From contig CAYNHF010000028.1 in assembly GCA_964397045.1 (NCBI GenBank), positions 26,610-90,609 of the forward strand: DNA of 64,000 nt, given 5' to 3'. The notes beneath the pieces are model-generated. The model made no database searches, was not told where the DNA came from, and worked only from the letters and a program-made list of their open reading frames with translations. Shown here in pieces: positions 1 through 8,241 of this stretch (the stretch's first letter is position 1; every line of letters begins with the position of its first letter). The translations under genes and the position numbers were made by a program. The stretch is from CAYNHF01 sp964397045. Lineage in GTDB: Bacteria; Actinomycetota; Acidimicrobiia; Spongiisociales; UBA5794.

Positions 1-1028
1 ATCTGATCCGGCTCGGCGGTGAGCGCTCCGCGTCGAATCAGATCGAACATCACTGCGGTGAATGCCTGCTCATCGGCATGCCCCTGGGCGAGGAGACCGT
101 TGACCAGCGCCGGAGAATCCTGGGTGGGCGGAGCCTGTTCATACTCGCGGTCGTAATCCGGCTTGCGTTCGCGCCCGTACACAACGTACCCGAACAGCAA
201 CGCGATGGGCACCAGGGCCAGCAGCGCGAGCATGACGAAGATCGTGATGCGAGCCGCCAATGCAGAACGGTCCGCGCGCTGCGCCTCGAAGGCTTCCTGC
301 TCCAGAATCTCCTCGAGGCCCTTGCGCGACACCTCCTGGGCACCATCCGTCGAGGTCAGCACCGAGCGGGGAAGCACCACACGCATTTCGACGAACGTGA
401 ACGGCGGCACGTTGCTCGCCTCCAGACGAGGTGACACGTCGTCCTCACCGAGCGACGTCGAGCCATCGACGTTGTACGGGTGGCCGAAGACGAGGACATC
501 CCCCGGTTCCATCGCATCCTTGTTCGGATACGTCAGGGCGGACCGCAGCTGCCCTACTCCCTGCTCCCACTCATCTCCCCACACCTTGAGGTTGACGTCG
601 ACCACGTCGGTGTAGGCCACCGTCAGCCCGGACAGCACATACTGCACGGCGAAGGTGCGGGCGGTGTCCGCAGCCCGGTAGTGCCACACCACGCGCACCA
701 CACTGCCGATCTGCTCGACTCCGTAGGTCCCCGGCGCCCCGGAAGACCCGAGGGCAGTGGGACCCCCCGGGGTGTACGGAACCCCATTCTCGAGTACCTG
801 CACAGCGTTGATCGACTCACCTGCACGCAGCGGAATATCGCGATAGGCGCCGCTGTACGCGCCGTCGAACGCAAACTGCAGATTCTCCGTCACCAGCAGC
901 GAACCATCGGGTTGCAGCGCCACCGCCACGTCGACGCGCGGAACGGAAAGCGACCTCGCTTGCGCAGCCGCGGGCAGCAGAAGCACCACAACCGCGGCAA
1001 CCGCCACGACGCCGGCGAAACGTCTCAG
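1..1028 (-). CDS. DUF2207 domain membrane protein (partial, C-terminus outside window)
   Basis: This frame runs open from 1028 to the left edge, giving 342 codons without a stop. It begins with a signal-peptide-like stretch (MRRFAGVVAVAAVVVLLLPA, then AAAQA). An extracellular beta-rich domain follows, with the DUF2207 signature near residues 35-60 (LQPDGSLLVTENLQFAF). A membrane segment lies near residues 270-290, followed by YGRERKPDYDREYEQAPPTQ, which is typical of DUF2207 proteins. The best start is a CTG that overlaps the lemA stop as CTGA and sits behind GGGTGGAG; the GTG 21 bases further in would cut the signal peptide. DUF2207 proteins commonly sit beside LemA, as here. Their biochemical role is unknown. 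Confidence 0.85.
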   Translation of the reverse strand, partial: MRRFAGVVAVAAVVVLLLPAAAQARSLSVPRVDVAVALQPDGSLLVTENLQFAFDGAYSGAYRDIPLRAGESINAVQVLENGVPYTPGGPTALGSSGAPGTYGVEQIGSVVRVVWHYRAADTARTFAVQYVLSGLTVAYTDVVDVNLKVWGDEWEQGVGQLRSALTYPNKDAMEPGDVLVFGHPYNVDGSTSLGEDDVSPRLEASNVPPFTFVEMRVVLPRSVLTSTDGAQEVSRKGLEEILEQEAFEAQRADRSALAARITIFVMLALLALVPIALLFGYVVYGRERKPDYDREYEQAPPTQDSPALVNGLLAQGHADEQAFTAVMFDLIRRGALTAEPDQ

Positions 1029-1576
1029 AACTCCACCCTCGGAACGTCGCGAGTGCCGTCTTCTGTCTCGAAGTACTCCCGCGTCTCGAACCCGGAGATC
1101 GAGGCAACAATGCTCGACGGGACGGTCTGCACGGTATTGTTGTAGGTGAGCGTCGTGTCGTTGTAGATCTGGCGCGACACCGCGATCCGGTTCTCGGTTT
1201 CGTCCAGTTGCTCCTGCAGCGACTGGAAATTCTCGCTGGCTCGCAACTCCGGATAGTCCTCGGCGAGGGCGAACACCTGTCGCAGCATGCCGGTGAGGAG
1301 ATTCTCTGCCTGCGCCTGCTCCTCAACGGTCGTCGCGGCCTGGGCTGCGTTGCGGGCGGCGATCACCGCTTCGAAGGTTTCGCGTTCATGGGAGGCGTAG
1401 CCCTTGACCGTCTCGACCAGATTGGGAATGAGGTCGTAGCGACGACGGAGCTGCACATCCACCTGGGCCCACGCATTGTCGGTGCGGTTGCGGAGCCGCA
1501 CCAGGTTGTTGTAGATGACGACGTACGCGATCACCAGGAGCACCACGACAACCACGGCGGCGATCAGCCAGAACAT
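1025..1576 (-). CDS. lemA: LemA family protein
   Basis: The 183-residue product matches LemA in length and layout. One N-terminal membrane helix (residues 2-23, MFWLIAAVVVVVLLVIAYVV) is followed by a soluble helical bundle. The conserved LemA motif is present in NNLVRLRNRTDNAWAQVDVQ and RRYDLIPNLVETVKGYASHE. LemA proteins are membrane-anchored helical proteins with the bulk outside the membrane; their molecular function is not settled. The stop overlaps the CTG start of the DUF2207 gene by four bases, so the pair is probably translated as a coupled operon. Confidence 0.95.
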   Translation of the reverse strand: MFWLIAAVVVVVLLVIAYVVIYNNLVRLRNRTDNAWAQVDVQLRRRYDLIPNLVETVKGYASHERETFEAVIAARNAAQAATTVEEQAQAENLLTGMLRQVFALAEDYPELRASENFQSLQEQLDETENRIAVSRQIYNDTTLTYNNTVQTVPSSIVASISGFETREYFETEDGTRDVPRVEF

Positions 1577-1679
1577 GCCCTGATGGTAGGCAGATCGGGC
1601 GCAGGCGTCCCAAGCGATTCAACATGCGGCCGGAGAGCGCGAATTCTATGATCCGCACGGGCATACGCAAGGAGGTTCG

Positions 1680-3320
1680 TTGACCGAAGACGCCACCCGG
1701 TCGACCCAGGACCCGGAAGTCGAAGAGCAGAAGGGCTGGCTCTCCGCACGCGTCGAGCCGTTCTGGGTGAACCCGGCCACGATCAAGGGCACCATCGCCA
1801 TCATCTTCGGCCTGATCATCCTGCTGTGGCCGGAAACCTCGGTTCAGCTGATTCGGATCCTCCTGGGGGTAGCGCTGGCCCTGAGCGGCGTTTCCGACCT
1901 CTGGTTCAGAAGGCGGAAGCGGGCCAAGGGCAAGGCAACCCTCGGCGAGGGGCTGGTCTCGATCATCGCCGGAATTGCGTTGGTCTTCTTCCCACGGGCT
2001 TCATTCTTCACCCTGCTCATCCTGGTCTCTGCCTTCCTGGCGGTGCGGGGTTCGATCGCCATCTTCACCGCGGTGAGGGACCGCAGCAGCGTCCCCCCGA
2101 TGCCGAATCTCGTGCGTGGTGCCGTGCAGGTCGTCGCGGCCGGCGTAATTCTGCTGGTGCCCGAGAGCCTGGTGGCCGGCGTCGTGGTCACGCTCGCCGT
2201 GGTTGCATTCATCCTCGGCGCGATCATGCTGGCCTACGGCCTCCAGTACCGGGACGAAGACGACCTCGTCGACATCGATGCTTCCACGGTGTCGCAGATG
2301 ATCAAGGATTGGGTAGATACCCGAGACATCGGGGACGCCAAGCGGGCACGCATCGGAGAGGGCCTGTTCTTCGAGGATCCCGAACGCGGCCACAAGCTGA
2401 CCTCATGGTGGGTAATGCTGTTGTTGTCTGTGGCCATCGCGACCTTCGCCGTCTTGGCGGACTCGACGGCAGTGGTCATCGGGGCAATGCTCGTTGCACC
2501 ACTGATGACCCCGATCATGGGCATCGCGGCCGCCATCGTGCACGGCTGGCGAGGGAGGATGTTGTCATCGCTGGGACTGGTTGCCGCCGGAGTGGGAGCC
2601 GCGATCGTCCTCGCCTTCATCCTGGCAACCTGGGTTCCAACGCTGGTGCCGTTGGCCACCAACTCTCAGGTCACTTCCCGGATCAGCCCCACGCTCATCG
2701 ACATGCTGATCGCGCTCGCCGCGGGTGCCGCCGGTGCCTACGCAACGGTTGACGATCGAGTGTCGAGTTCGATTACGGGAGTTGCTATCGCGGTCGCCCT
2801 GGTGCCGCCTCTCAGTGTCGTCGGCATCACACTCGAGGCCGGCCTGGTCAACGACGCATTAGGAGCGTTCCTGCTGTTTCTCACCAACCTGGTGTCGATC
2901 ATCCTGGCCGGGAGTGTGGTGCTCTACCTGACCGGATTCGCGACGTTCAGCCGTTTCGTCGAGAATCGTGATGAGATCCTCACCACCATCGGCACCGTCG
3001 CCGTAGCCGCCATGCTCATCATGGTGCCGCTCTTCTTCACCGCCGAAGGCATCCTGTCGCAATCCGGGCGACAGGCCCTGGCGAACACATCCGTCGATCA
3101 GTGGGTCGAAGAGGTCGACACCTTGCGAGTGTTCGGGGTCAAGGTGGACGGCGCCGAGGTAGAGGTGCGATTGTCGGGCAGTGGAGAGGTGCCCGACCTG
3201 AGCGTCCTCGAGGATGACCTCACCGAGGAGTTCGGGGTCCCCGTTACAGTGCTCGTCGAGTATGCACCGACCGTGATCCTCAAATACTCCGATACGAACG
3301 GCCTCATCGAAGTCGGATAG
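1680..3320 (+). CDS. HdeD/DUF308-DUF389 fusion membrane protein
   Basis: The 546-residue protein has two membrane modules. Residues about 35-185 hold DUF308/HdeD-like helical repeats (GTIAIIFGLIILLWPETSV, ILLGVALALSGVSDLWFRRR). Residues about 245-450 hold the DUF389 core (DSTAVVIGAMLVAPLMTPIM). The soluble C-terminus (residues 455-546) is beta-rich and ends ILKYSDTNGLIEVG. The start is TTG at 1680, behind AAGGAGG at about 1669-1675. It is divergent from lemA with about 100 bases between. HdeD proteins are associated with acid stress and DUF389 proteins are uncharacterised membrane proteins, so a stress-related membrane role is inference. A second, interrupted HdeD homologue lies at 42949-43494. 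Confidence 0.85.
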   Translation: MTEDATRSTQDPEVEEQKGWLSARVEPFWVNPATIKGTIAIIFGLIILLWPETSVQLIRILLGVALALSGVSDLWFRRRKRAKGKATLGEGLVSIIAGIALVFFPRASFFTLLILVSAFLAVRGSIAIFTAVRDRSSVPPMPNLVRGAVQVVAAGVILLVPESLVAGVVVTLAVVAFILGAIMLAYGLQYRDEDDLVDIDASTVSQMIKDWVDTRDIGDAKRARIGEGLFFEDPERGHKLTSWWVMLLLSVAIATFAVLADSTAVVIGAMLVAPLMTPIMGIAAAIVHGWRGRMLSSLGLVAAGVGAAIVLAFILATWVPTLVPLATNSQVTSRISPTLIDMLIALAAGAAGAYATVDDRVSSSITGVAIAVALVPPLSVVGITLEAGLVNDALGAFLLFLTNLVSIILAGSVVLYLTGFATFSRFVENRDEILTTIGTVAVAAMLIMVPLFFTAEGILSQSGRQALANTSVDQWVEEVDTLRVFGVKVDGAEVEVRLSGSGEVPDLSVLEDDLTEEFGVPVTVLVEYAPTVILKYSDTNGLIEVG

Positions 3321-3357
3321 AAGGACCGATCGACCGATTCCGCCGGAGCCGGAGTGG

Positions 3358-4221
3358 TCAGGCCCCGCAGGACCCGTAGGAAGGCAGATTGGTGCCCCAG
3401 GGTGCCCACCAGTTCTTGCCGACGCTCTCGTTGTAGTCGGCCAGGTAGGCGCCGGCAGCAATATTCGCCTCACCGTTGTACGGGTCCGCAACCAGACCGT
3501 TACCATCGACGAATCCGGCGCCCTTGGCGCGGCCCTTCCAATACTTGAGCAGGTGTTGCATCAATCCTCGGGTGTCGTGGGTGGCATTGCGAGCCGTGGG
3601 ATCACCCCGGGATTCCCGCTGGATGATCCCCAGCACGCAGTCGACCCTTCCGGCTCGCCAGTGCTTCTCGACCTGCGAGCGCCAGAACTCGACATTGCGG
3701 GTGCCGCCTGCGTCTGCCGGCCACTTCGGAGACCACTCCGAGGTAGGGGGCTGCGTTGTTGTCGTGACCGGGGGCGCGGTGGTGGTCGTGGTCTTGGGTG
3801 GCTTGGTCGTGGTCGTGGTGGTCTGCGGAGGTTTGGTCGTTGTCGTGGTCCTGGGTGGCTTGGTGGTGGTCGTGGTGGTCTGCGGAGGTTTGGTCGTCGT
3901 GGTTGCGGCGGTCGTAGTGGTGGTCTCAGGAACACCGGCCGTAGTCGTCGGTGACGGCTTGAATCCAGGCCCCGCCGGAGCCGGAATCGTGCTGGTGGTC
4001 ACCGGGACCTCGAAAATGATCTCTACCTGCGGCTGGCTCGACGTCGCGGAGGCTTCCGGGATCACGGGAAACGGTGCCTGCGTATCGATTGCGGTGACCA
4101 CCCGGGGTGGAATGCTCGATCCCGATCCGTCTCGGTCCGCCGCTGCGGCCACGACGATGAGCAGCGAAACGACGGTGACGAGCGAAACGAGCAGCCAGGT
4201 CTTTGCCGTCCAGAGGCTCAT
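3358..4221 (-). CDS. Secreted lytic transglycosylase-like protein with Thr/Pro linker
   Basis: The 287-residue protein has an N-terminal membrane/signal segment (residues 7-27). A low-complexity linker of TTTTTKPP-type repeats follows (about residues 95-160), then a C-terminal lysozyme-fold domain (about 165-287). That domain carries the transglycosylase-type catalytic block GIIQRESRGDPTARN, where E is the expected acid, then DTRGLMQHL and PYNGEANIAAGAYLADY. The predicted role is peptidoglycan cleavage outside the membrane. It is a paralogue of the next gene upstream: their C-terminal domains are nearly identical, while the linkers and N-termini differ. Confidence 0.85.
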   Translation of the reverse strand: MSLWTAKTWLLVSLVTVVSLLIVVAAAADRDGSGSSIPPRVVTAIDTQAPFPVIPEASATSSQPQVEIIFEVPVTTSTIPAPAGPGFKPSPTTTAGVPETTTTTAATTTTKPPQTTTTTTKPPRTTTTTKPPQTTTTTTKPPKTTTTTAPPVTTTTQPPTSEWSPKWPADAGGTRNVEFWRSQVEKHWRAGRVDCVLGIIQRESRGDPTARNATHDTRGLMQHLLKYWKGRAKGAGFVDGNGLVADPYNGEANIAAGAYLADYNESVGKNWWAPWGTNLPSYGSCGA

Positions 4222-4392
4222 TGAGTCCTCTGTTCTACGTGCGGGTGCAGGCGCGGATATTCACCACGTTGCTATCGGCAGAATCCCGAATAGCTCAAGC
4301 CACTTGCCCCGACGTCCGGTCGTCTGCTGAGGCCGTCCCGGGAGGGGAAAGTCCCCGCGGAGAAGACGCGTGGCCCGTCGGCCGTCAGCTGG

Positions 4393-5448
4393 TCAGGAGC
4401 CGCAGGATCCGTAGGTCGGCAGGCCGCCCCAGGGCTGCCACCAGTTTTTGCCGATCCGGTCGTAATAGTCGGCCAGGTAGGCACCCGCGGCAATGTTGGC
4501 CTCACCGTTGTACGGGTTGGCAACCAGGCCGTTGCCGTCGACGAACCCGGCTCCGGTGGCCCTGCCTTTCCAGTACTTCACCAAGTGCTGCATCAGCCCC
4601 CGCGTGTCGTAGGCAGAGTTGCGGGCCCGCGGGTCACCTCGGGACTCCTTTTTGATGATCCCGAGCGCACAATCGACCCGGTCGGCAGGCCAGTGGGCCT
4701 CGACCTCCGACCGCCATTGCTCCACGTTGCGAGTGCCACCGGCGTCTGCAGGCCATTTCGGGGACCACTGCGAGGTGGGGGGCTGAGTGGTCGTTGTCGT
4801 TTTCGCGGGCGCCTTCGTCGTCGTGGTGGTCTTCGCCGGAGCCTTGGTGGTGGTCGTCGACTTCCGGGGAGCCTTGGTGGTGGTAGTCGTCGTCTTCGGC
4901 GGCGAGTAGTTGACGATCAACCGGATGGTGGTCTCGTTGCCTGCCGCGTCACTCGCCGTGAGCCGGGCGACATTCGCACCGGAAACCAGCGTCAGCGGCA
5001 GCTCCCAATCGCCGTCGCTCGTCACGGTGGCGTAATACCGGCCACTGAAGACGTCCGCGCCGGGCTCCACCGTGCCCTGGAACCTCACCACCCTGCTGTC
5101 GACTTCAGCGCCATCCTTGGGTGACGTGACCTTGAAGGCAGGCGGTTTGGTATCCCGCGGCGCAGCAGTCGCGGTCTCGCTCGTCTTCGGGGGACTCGTG
5201 GTGCTCGTCGGCGCCGCGGCCCTGGTCTCGGCAGTGATTACGGCTTCCGCTTCGAGATTCGTCTCAAACCGAGCTGCGAACACCGCTGCTGCGACCCGCG
5301 CCCGCACCGGAAGCTCGGTCTGGTCGACGGTGTTGATGGCAGCGCTGGGCCCGGTGTCGCCGGACGTAGAGAGCGCGGCGAAGCCCACGAAGGCGATGAA
5401 GATCACCCCAAGTGGAACGACGTATGCCGTGATTCTCCTGAATGCCAT
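4393..5448 (-). CDS. Secreted lytic transglycosylase-like protein with Ig-like domain
   Basis: From the ATG at 5448 the product is 351 residues. This start is preceded by AAAGGG and puts a membrane helix at residues 8-27 (AYVVPLGVIFIAFVGFAAL); an upstream in-frame ATG at 5607 adds an unlikely leader. Order: anchor, variable region, Ig-like beta domain (about 100-185, with VTSPKDGAEVDSRVVRFQGT and LTASDAAGNETTIRL), a TTTTKAPAK linker (about 187-228), and the transglycosylase domain (about 232-351, GIIKKESRGDPRARN). It is a cell-wall hydrolase candidate, tandem with its paralogue at 3358-4221. The roughly 200-base leader upstream holds small GC hairpins but no riboswitch I could recognise. Confidence 0.85.
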   Translation of the reverse strand: MAFRRITAYVVPLGVIFIAFVGFAALSTSGDTGPSAAINTVDQTELPVRARVAAAVFAARFETNLEAEAVITAETRAAAPTSTTSPPKTSETATAAPRDTKPPAFKVTSPKDGAEVDSRVVRFQGTVEPGADVFSGRYYATVTSDGDWELPLTLVSGANVARLTASDAAGNETTIRLIVNYSPPKTTTTTTKAPRKSTTTTKAPAKTTTTTKAPAKTTTTTQPPTSQWSPKWPADAGGTRNVEQWRSEVEAHWPADRVDCALGIIKKESRGDPRARNSAYDTRGLMQHLVKYWKGRATGAGFVDGNGLVANPYNGEANIAAGAYLADYYDRIGKNWWQPWGGLPTYGSCGS

Positions 5449-5657
5449 CGATGCCCTTTCGGGCGGCCGGCTCGGGACGGGGAGTCTGGTGCCGGCGGCA
5501 CCCTCGGACTCTCGATTCTCCCGCTCAACCGATGCCAGCGCGACACGGGTCTGGATTGCAGCCCAGAGGCTATGGCATGAGAGCGAGAACATCAAGCTGC
5601 CCGCCACCGCTCACCGGCTCGATCGGGTCACCAAGCCTTATTCCAGTGGGTTTTGGG

Positions 5658-5915
5658 CTAAATCCCGCTTGCCGTCAGCGAGTCGATCACGCGCTGCATC
5701 GTGGCAGACATCGAAGGGTGACTGACCTCGAAGTGAAGCAGGGCATCACTCAGCTGATCACGGAGGTCGGCGTGGTCCTCAGGCGTCGGGTCCGGCTTCG
5801 CGAGAAACTCATTGACCTGGCCATGGAGATCATCTGCCGAGTCGTGACCCTCAGCAGCCGCGGACGCCAAGTCGTCGGACAGTCCCTCGAGGTGTTCGCG
5901 CGGATCATCTGCCAT
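5658..5915 (-). CDS. DUF4404-like small helical protein
   Basis: An 85-residue acidic protein starting MADDPREHLEGLSDDLASA. It looks like two or three amphipathic helices with regularly spaced Leu (DLHGQVNEFLAKPDPTPEDH, DLRDQLSDALLHFEVSHPSM). Length and pattern resemble the DUF4404 family, which has no assigned function. GAAGGG lies seven bases before the ATG. The gene stands alone, about 140 bases from the start-distal end of the LarA-like gene. The family call rests on pattern only. Confidence 0.6.
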   Translation of the reverse strand: MADDPREHLEGLSDDLASAAAEGHDSADDLHGQVNEFLAKPDPTPEDHADLRDQLSDALLHFEVSHPSMSATMQRVIDSLTASGI

Positions 5916-6054
5916 TGGGCAACCCTTCTCTGGTACCGCGCCAGGTTACGTGATGAGCAGACGTTACTCGCCGATCCGTCCGCCGAGCAGGCGGCGTTGA
6001 GCCAACGCGAGGACACGCGCAGCAAGAAGTTGTCTCATCCATTGCCAGGTCAAC

Positions 6055-7299
6055 TCAGCTGATCGCCCAGGTCCCATCCCATCTTCCGGCCAGCTCGCAG
6101 TGGTCGAGGCTCTCGACCGCCGGAACGAGGCTTTCGGATACCGCGAACTCGCTGAGGTACAGCGTGTCCCTCACCCTGACGATCCGAGCCTCGTCGGCAG
6201 GAATGCCGGCAAGGGTTCGGGCCGCGACCGCAATGGCATCGTCCTCGGTGGGCAGGGCTATCGGAATCCGACCGCAGCCGAGGGCGCCTGCTGTGAGCGT
6301 GTTGGTCCAGGTAACCTCCCGGTCGATTCCATCGAACACTCGCTGCGTGATGATGTCGGCCAGTCCGATGCCGTTGGCGTTTCCTTCCGTTTCCGGCGTG
6401 AGGTCCAGGACGACGATCCGGGCAATCTCCGCTCCATCGAAGTCGGGAAGGGGGCCGCCGGACTCACCGCGGCCGGTGACGTGCGGGTCCATTCCCACGC
6501 CGCTGATGTTCTTGCCGAAACGCTCGACGACCAGCACATCGATCACGGGAAACGGTAGGTAGGGCATCCACTCCCTGGCCTGATCGAGCAGGAGTTGTTC
6601 ACGCTCCACGACCCGGCTCGCGGGAATCGCCTCGATGATGGCCGGTTCCTCGAAGGCGTTCTCCACAATCGCCAGCCCAAAGGCGACTCTGCCCGCGTCC
6701 AGGATCACCGCACCCATGTCGAGCAGGAGCCGATCGAATACTTCGTAGCCCTCGCTGTGCATGCGCTTGGCCCCTTCGTGCTTTCCCAAGCCAACGGCAA
6801 GCATCTTGCAGATCCCACTCTCGACCTGGCCCCTGAACCCGGTGTGAGGCTTCACCCGGTTCAGCGGGACCACGGCATCGGCCTCATTCCACGCGATTGC
6901 GTCGGTGACCACCGGCACCTGTTTGCCGCGCGGTGTTGTCACCTCAGCGATCTGGACCGTCTCCATACCACTCCGGATCGGCGCCCCCACGGTTGCTTCG
7001 GTGACACCAAGATGGGCGAGCACCGCACGCTGTCCTTCAGCCGTTGCTCCGCCGTGTGATCCCATCGCCGGGACCACGAACGGCTCAATCCCGCTGGCCC
7101 GCAACTGGTCAACGACGGTCCTCGTCATCACGTCGATTCCGGCAATCCCCCGGCTCCCGACCGCAACGGCGACCGTCCCGGCTCCTTCGAGGGTCGCGCG
7201 GACCTCCGGCTTGACCATCTGACTCACAACAGTGGCGGCAACATCATCCACCGTCGGACGCTCGAATTGCTGCCGGACGCGGTACATCGGGTAAGTCAC
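6055..7299 (-). CDS. LarA-like (lactate racemase N-terminal domain) family protein
   Basis: A 414-residue soluble protein. The N-terminal half has a nucleotide-fold-like pattern VAVAVGSRGIAGID, then VPAMGSHGGATAEGQ, comparable to the ALGTHR-type block of nickel-pincer lactate racemase LarA. It continues with PLNRVKPHTGFRGQVESGIC and KMLAVGLGKHEGAKRMH. The C-terminal half contains ERFGKNISGVGMDPHVTGR. Similar proteins are usually annotated as DUF2088 or lactate racemase domain proteins. A racemase/epimerase role is inferred, and no lar maturation genes are nearby. It is divergent from the alpha/beta hydrolase at 7377 with a short shared promoter region. Confidence 0.6.
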   Translation of the reverse strand: MTYPMYRVRQQFERPTVDDVAATVVSQMVKPEVRATLEGAGTVAVAVGSRGIAGIDVMTRTVVDQLRASGIEPFVVPAMGSHGGATAEGQRAVLAHLGVTEATVGAPIRSGMETVQIAEVTTPRGKQVPVVTDAIAWNEADAVVPLNRVKPHTGFRGQVESGICKMLAVGLGKHEGAKRMHSEGYEVFDRLLLDMGAVILDAGRVAFGLAIVENAFEEPAIIEAIPASRVVEREQLLLDQAREWMPYLPFPVIDVLVVERFGKNISGVGMDPHVTGRGESGGPLPDFDGAEIARIVVLDLTPETEGNANGIGLADIITQRVFDGIDREVTWTNTLTAGALGCGRIPIALPTEDDAIAVAARTLAGIPADEARIVRVRDTLYLSEFAVSESLVPAVESLDHCELAGRWDGTWAIS

Positions 7300-7376
7300 G
7301 TTCGGGAGAGTACCGAATGAGCGACGCCTCGATCACACCGCAGCGATTGCCGCCCCAGATCTGCTGGAATGCCGCC

Positions 7377-8180
7377 ATGACTCAGATCCTGCAAGTACCG
7401 GAAGGCACACTCAGCTTCGAAGACACGGGTGGGGATGGGCGCCTGGTCGTGGCCGCCCCAGGGATGGGAGACATCCGGCAGGTGTACCGCCATGTGATAC
7501 CCGAGTTGGCCGGCCGCGGACTGCGGGTCGCAACGATGGATCTGCGCGGCATGGGCAGTTCCTCAGTCGAGTGGCCCGACTACTCGGATGCGGCCATCGG
7601 CGGAGACATGCTGGCGTTGGTGCGTCATCTCGACTCCGCAAGCGCGGTGCTCGTCGGCAACTCCCTCACCGCCGCGTCTGCCGTCATCGCGGCAGTCGAA
7701 GCGCCATCTCTGGTTGCCGGGATCGTTCTGATCGGTCCCTTCGCCAGGGAGGTTCCGGCGCCGGGATGGCAGAAGTTAGCGTTTCGAGCAACGTTGTTAC
7801 CGCCGTGGGGGCGAGGAGCCTGGACCTCGTACTACCGCAAGCAGATGTATCCGGGAACGAAGCCGCCGGATCACGAAACGTACGTGGCCCGCCTCAACTC
7901 GAATCTTGCAGAGACGGGCAGATTCGCAGCCTTTCGTGCACTGGCGTTCAACTCCCACGCGGCAAGCGAATCAAAACTGGGATCGGTTCAGTGTCCTTCG
8001 CTCGTGATCATGGGCACGGCGGATCCCGACTTCCCCGACCCCACAGCCGAAGCAAACGGCCTGGCAGAGATGCTTGGCGCCGACGTGCTCCTGGTCGAGG
8101 GGGCGGGCCACTATCCCCAGGCCCAGGAGCCCATCACCGTGGCAAACGCAATCGCAGATTTCGCGGCACGCCTCGGTTGA
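7377..8180 (+). CDS. Alpha/beta hydrolase
   Basis: The 267-residue product from the ATG at 7377 has the alpha/beta hydrolase fold pattern. The oxyanion region is VVAAPGMGDIRQVYRHV. The nucleophile elbow VLVGNSLTAAS has Ser in G-x-S-x-T/A form, not the usual G-x-S-x-G. The acid is probably in MGTADPDFPDP and the catalytic His in GAGHYPQAQEP. An in-frame ATG at 7317 would add 20 residues that lack the hydrolase pattern; GGAA precedes the chosen start. The substrate is unknown. Its 3' end is convergent with the ABC exporter gene. Confidence 0.85.
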   Translation: MTQILQVPEGTLSFEDTGGDGRLVVAAPGMGDIRQVYRHVIPELAGRGLRVATMDLRGMGSSSVEWPDYSDAAIGGDMLALVRHLDSASAVLVGNSLTAASAVIAAVEAPSLVAGIVLIGPFAREVPAPGWQKLAFRATLLPPWGRGAWTSYYRKQMYPGTKPPDHETYVARLNSNLAETGRFAAFRALAFNSHAASESKLGSVQCPSLVIMGTADPDFPDPTAEANGLAEMLGADVLLVEGAGHYPQAQEPITVANAIADFAARLG

Positions 8181-8186
8181 ACCCGG

Positions 8187-8226
8187 CGCGGCTCAGGCAT
8201 CCCGGAATCGCCTCATGCGAGCCGCG
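8187..8226. terminator. Candidate bidirectional hairpin between convergent genes
   Basis: CGCGGCTC (8187-8194) and GAGCCGCG (8219-8226) form an 8-bp perfect inverted repeat with a 24-base loop. It lies in the 61-base gap between the convergent hydrolase and ABC exporter stops. There is no U-run on either strand, so a classical intrinsic terminator is uncertain. Confidence 0.3.
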
Positions 8227-8241
8227 AGTTGCGGTCGGGGA

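Noticed and set aside
3730..3915. Repetitive DNA that looks like a short tandem or CRISPR-like repeat array
   Set aside because: It codes for the Thr/Pro linker of the secreted transglycosylase; the repeats are codon repeats of TTTTTKPP with no spacers.
5449..5657. Possible c-di-AMP (ydaO-type) riboswitch ahead of the cell-wall hydrolase
   Set aside because: Such riboswitches often precede actinobacterial wall hydrolases, but I could not match the conserved helices in this leader or in 4222-4392; only generic GC hairpins are visible.
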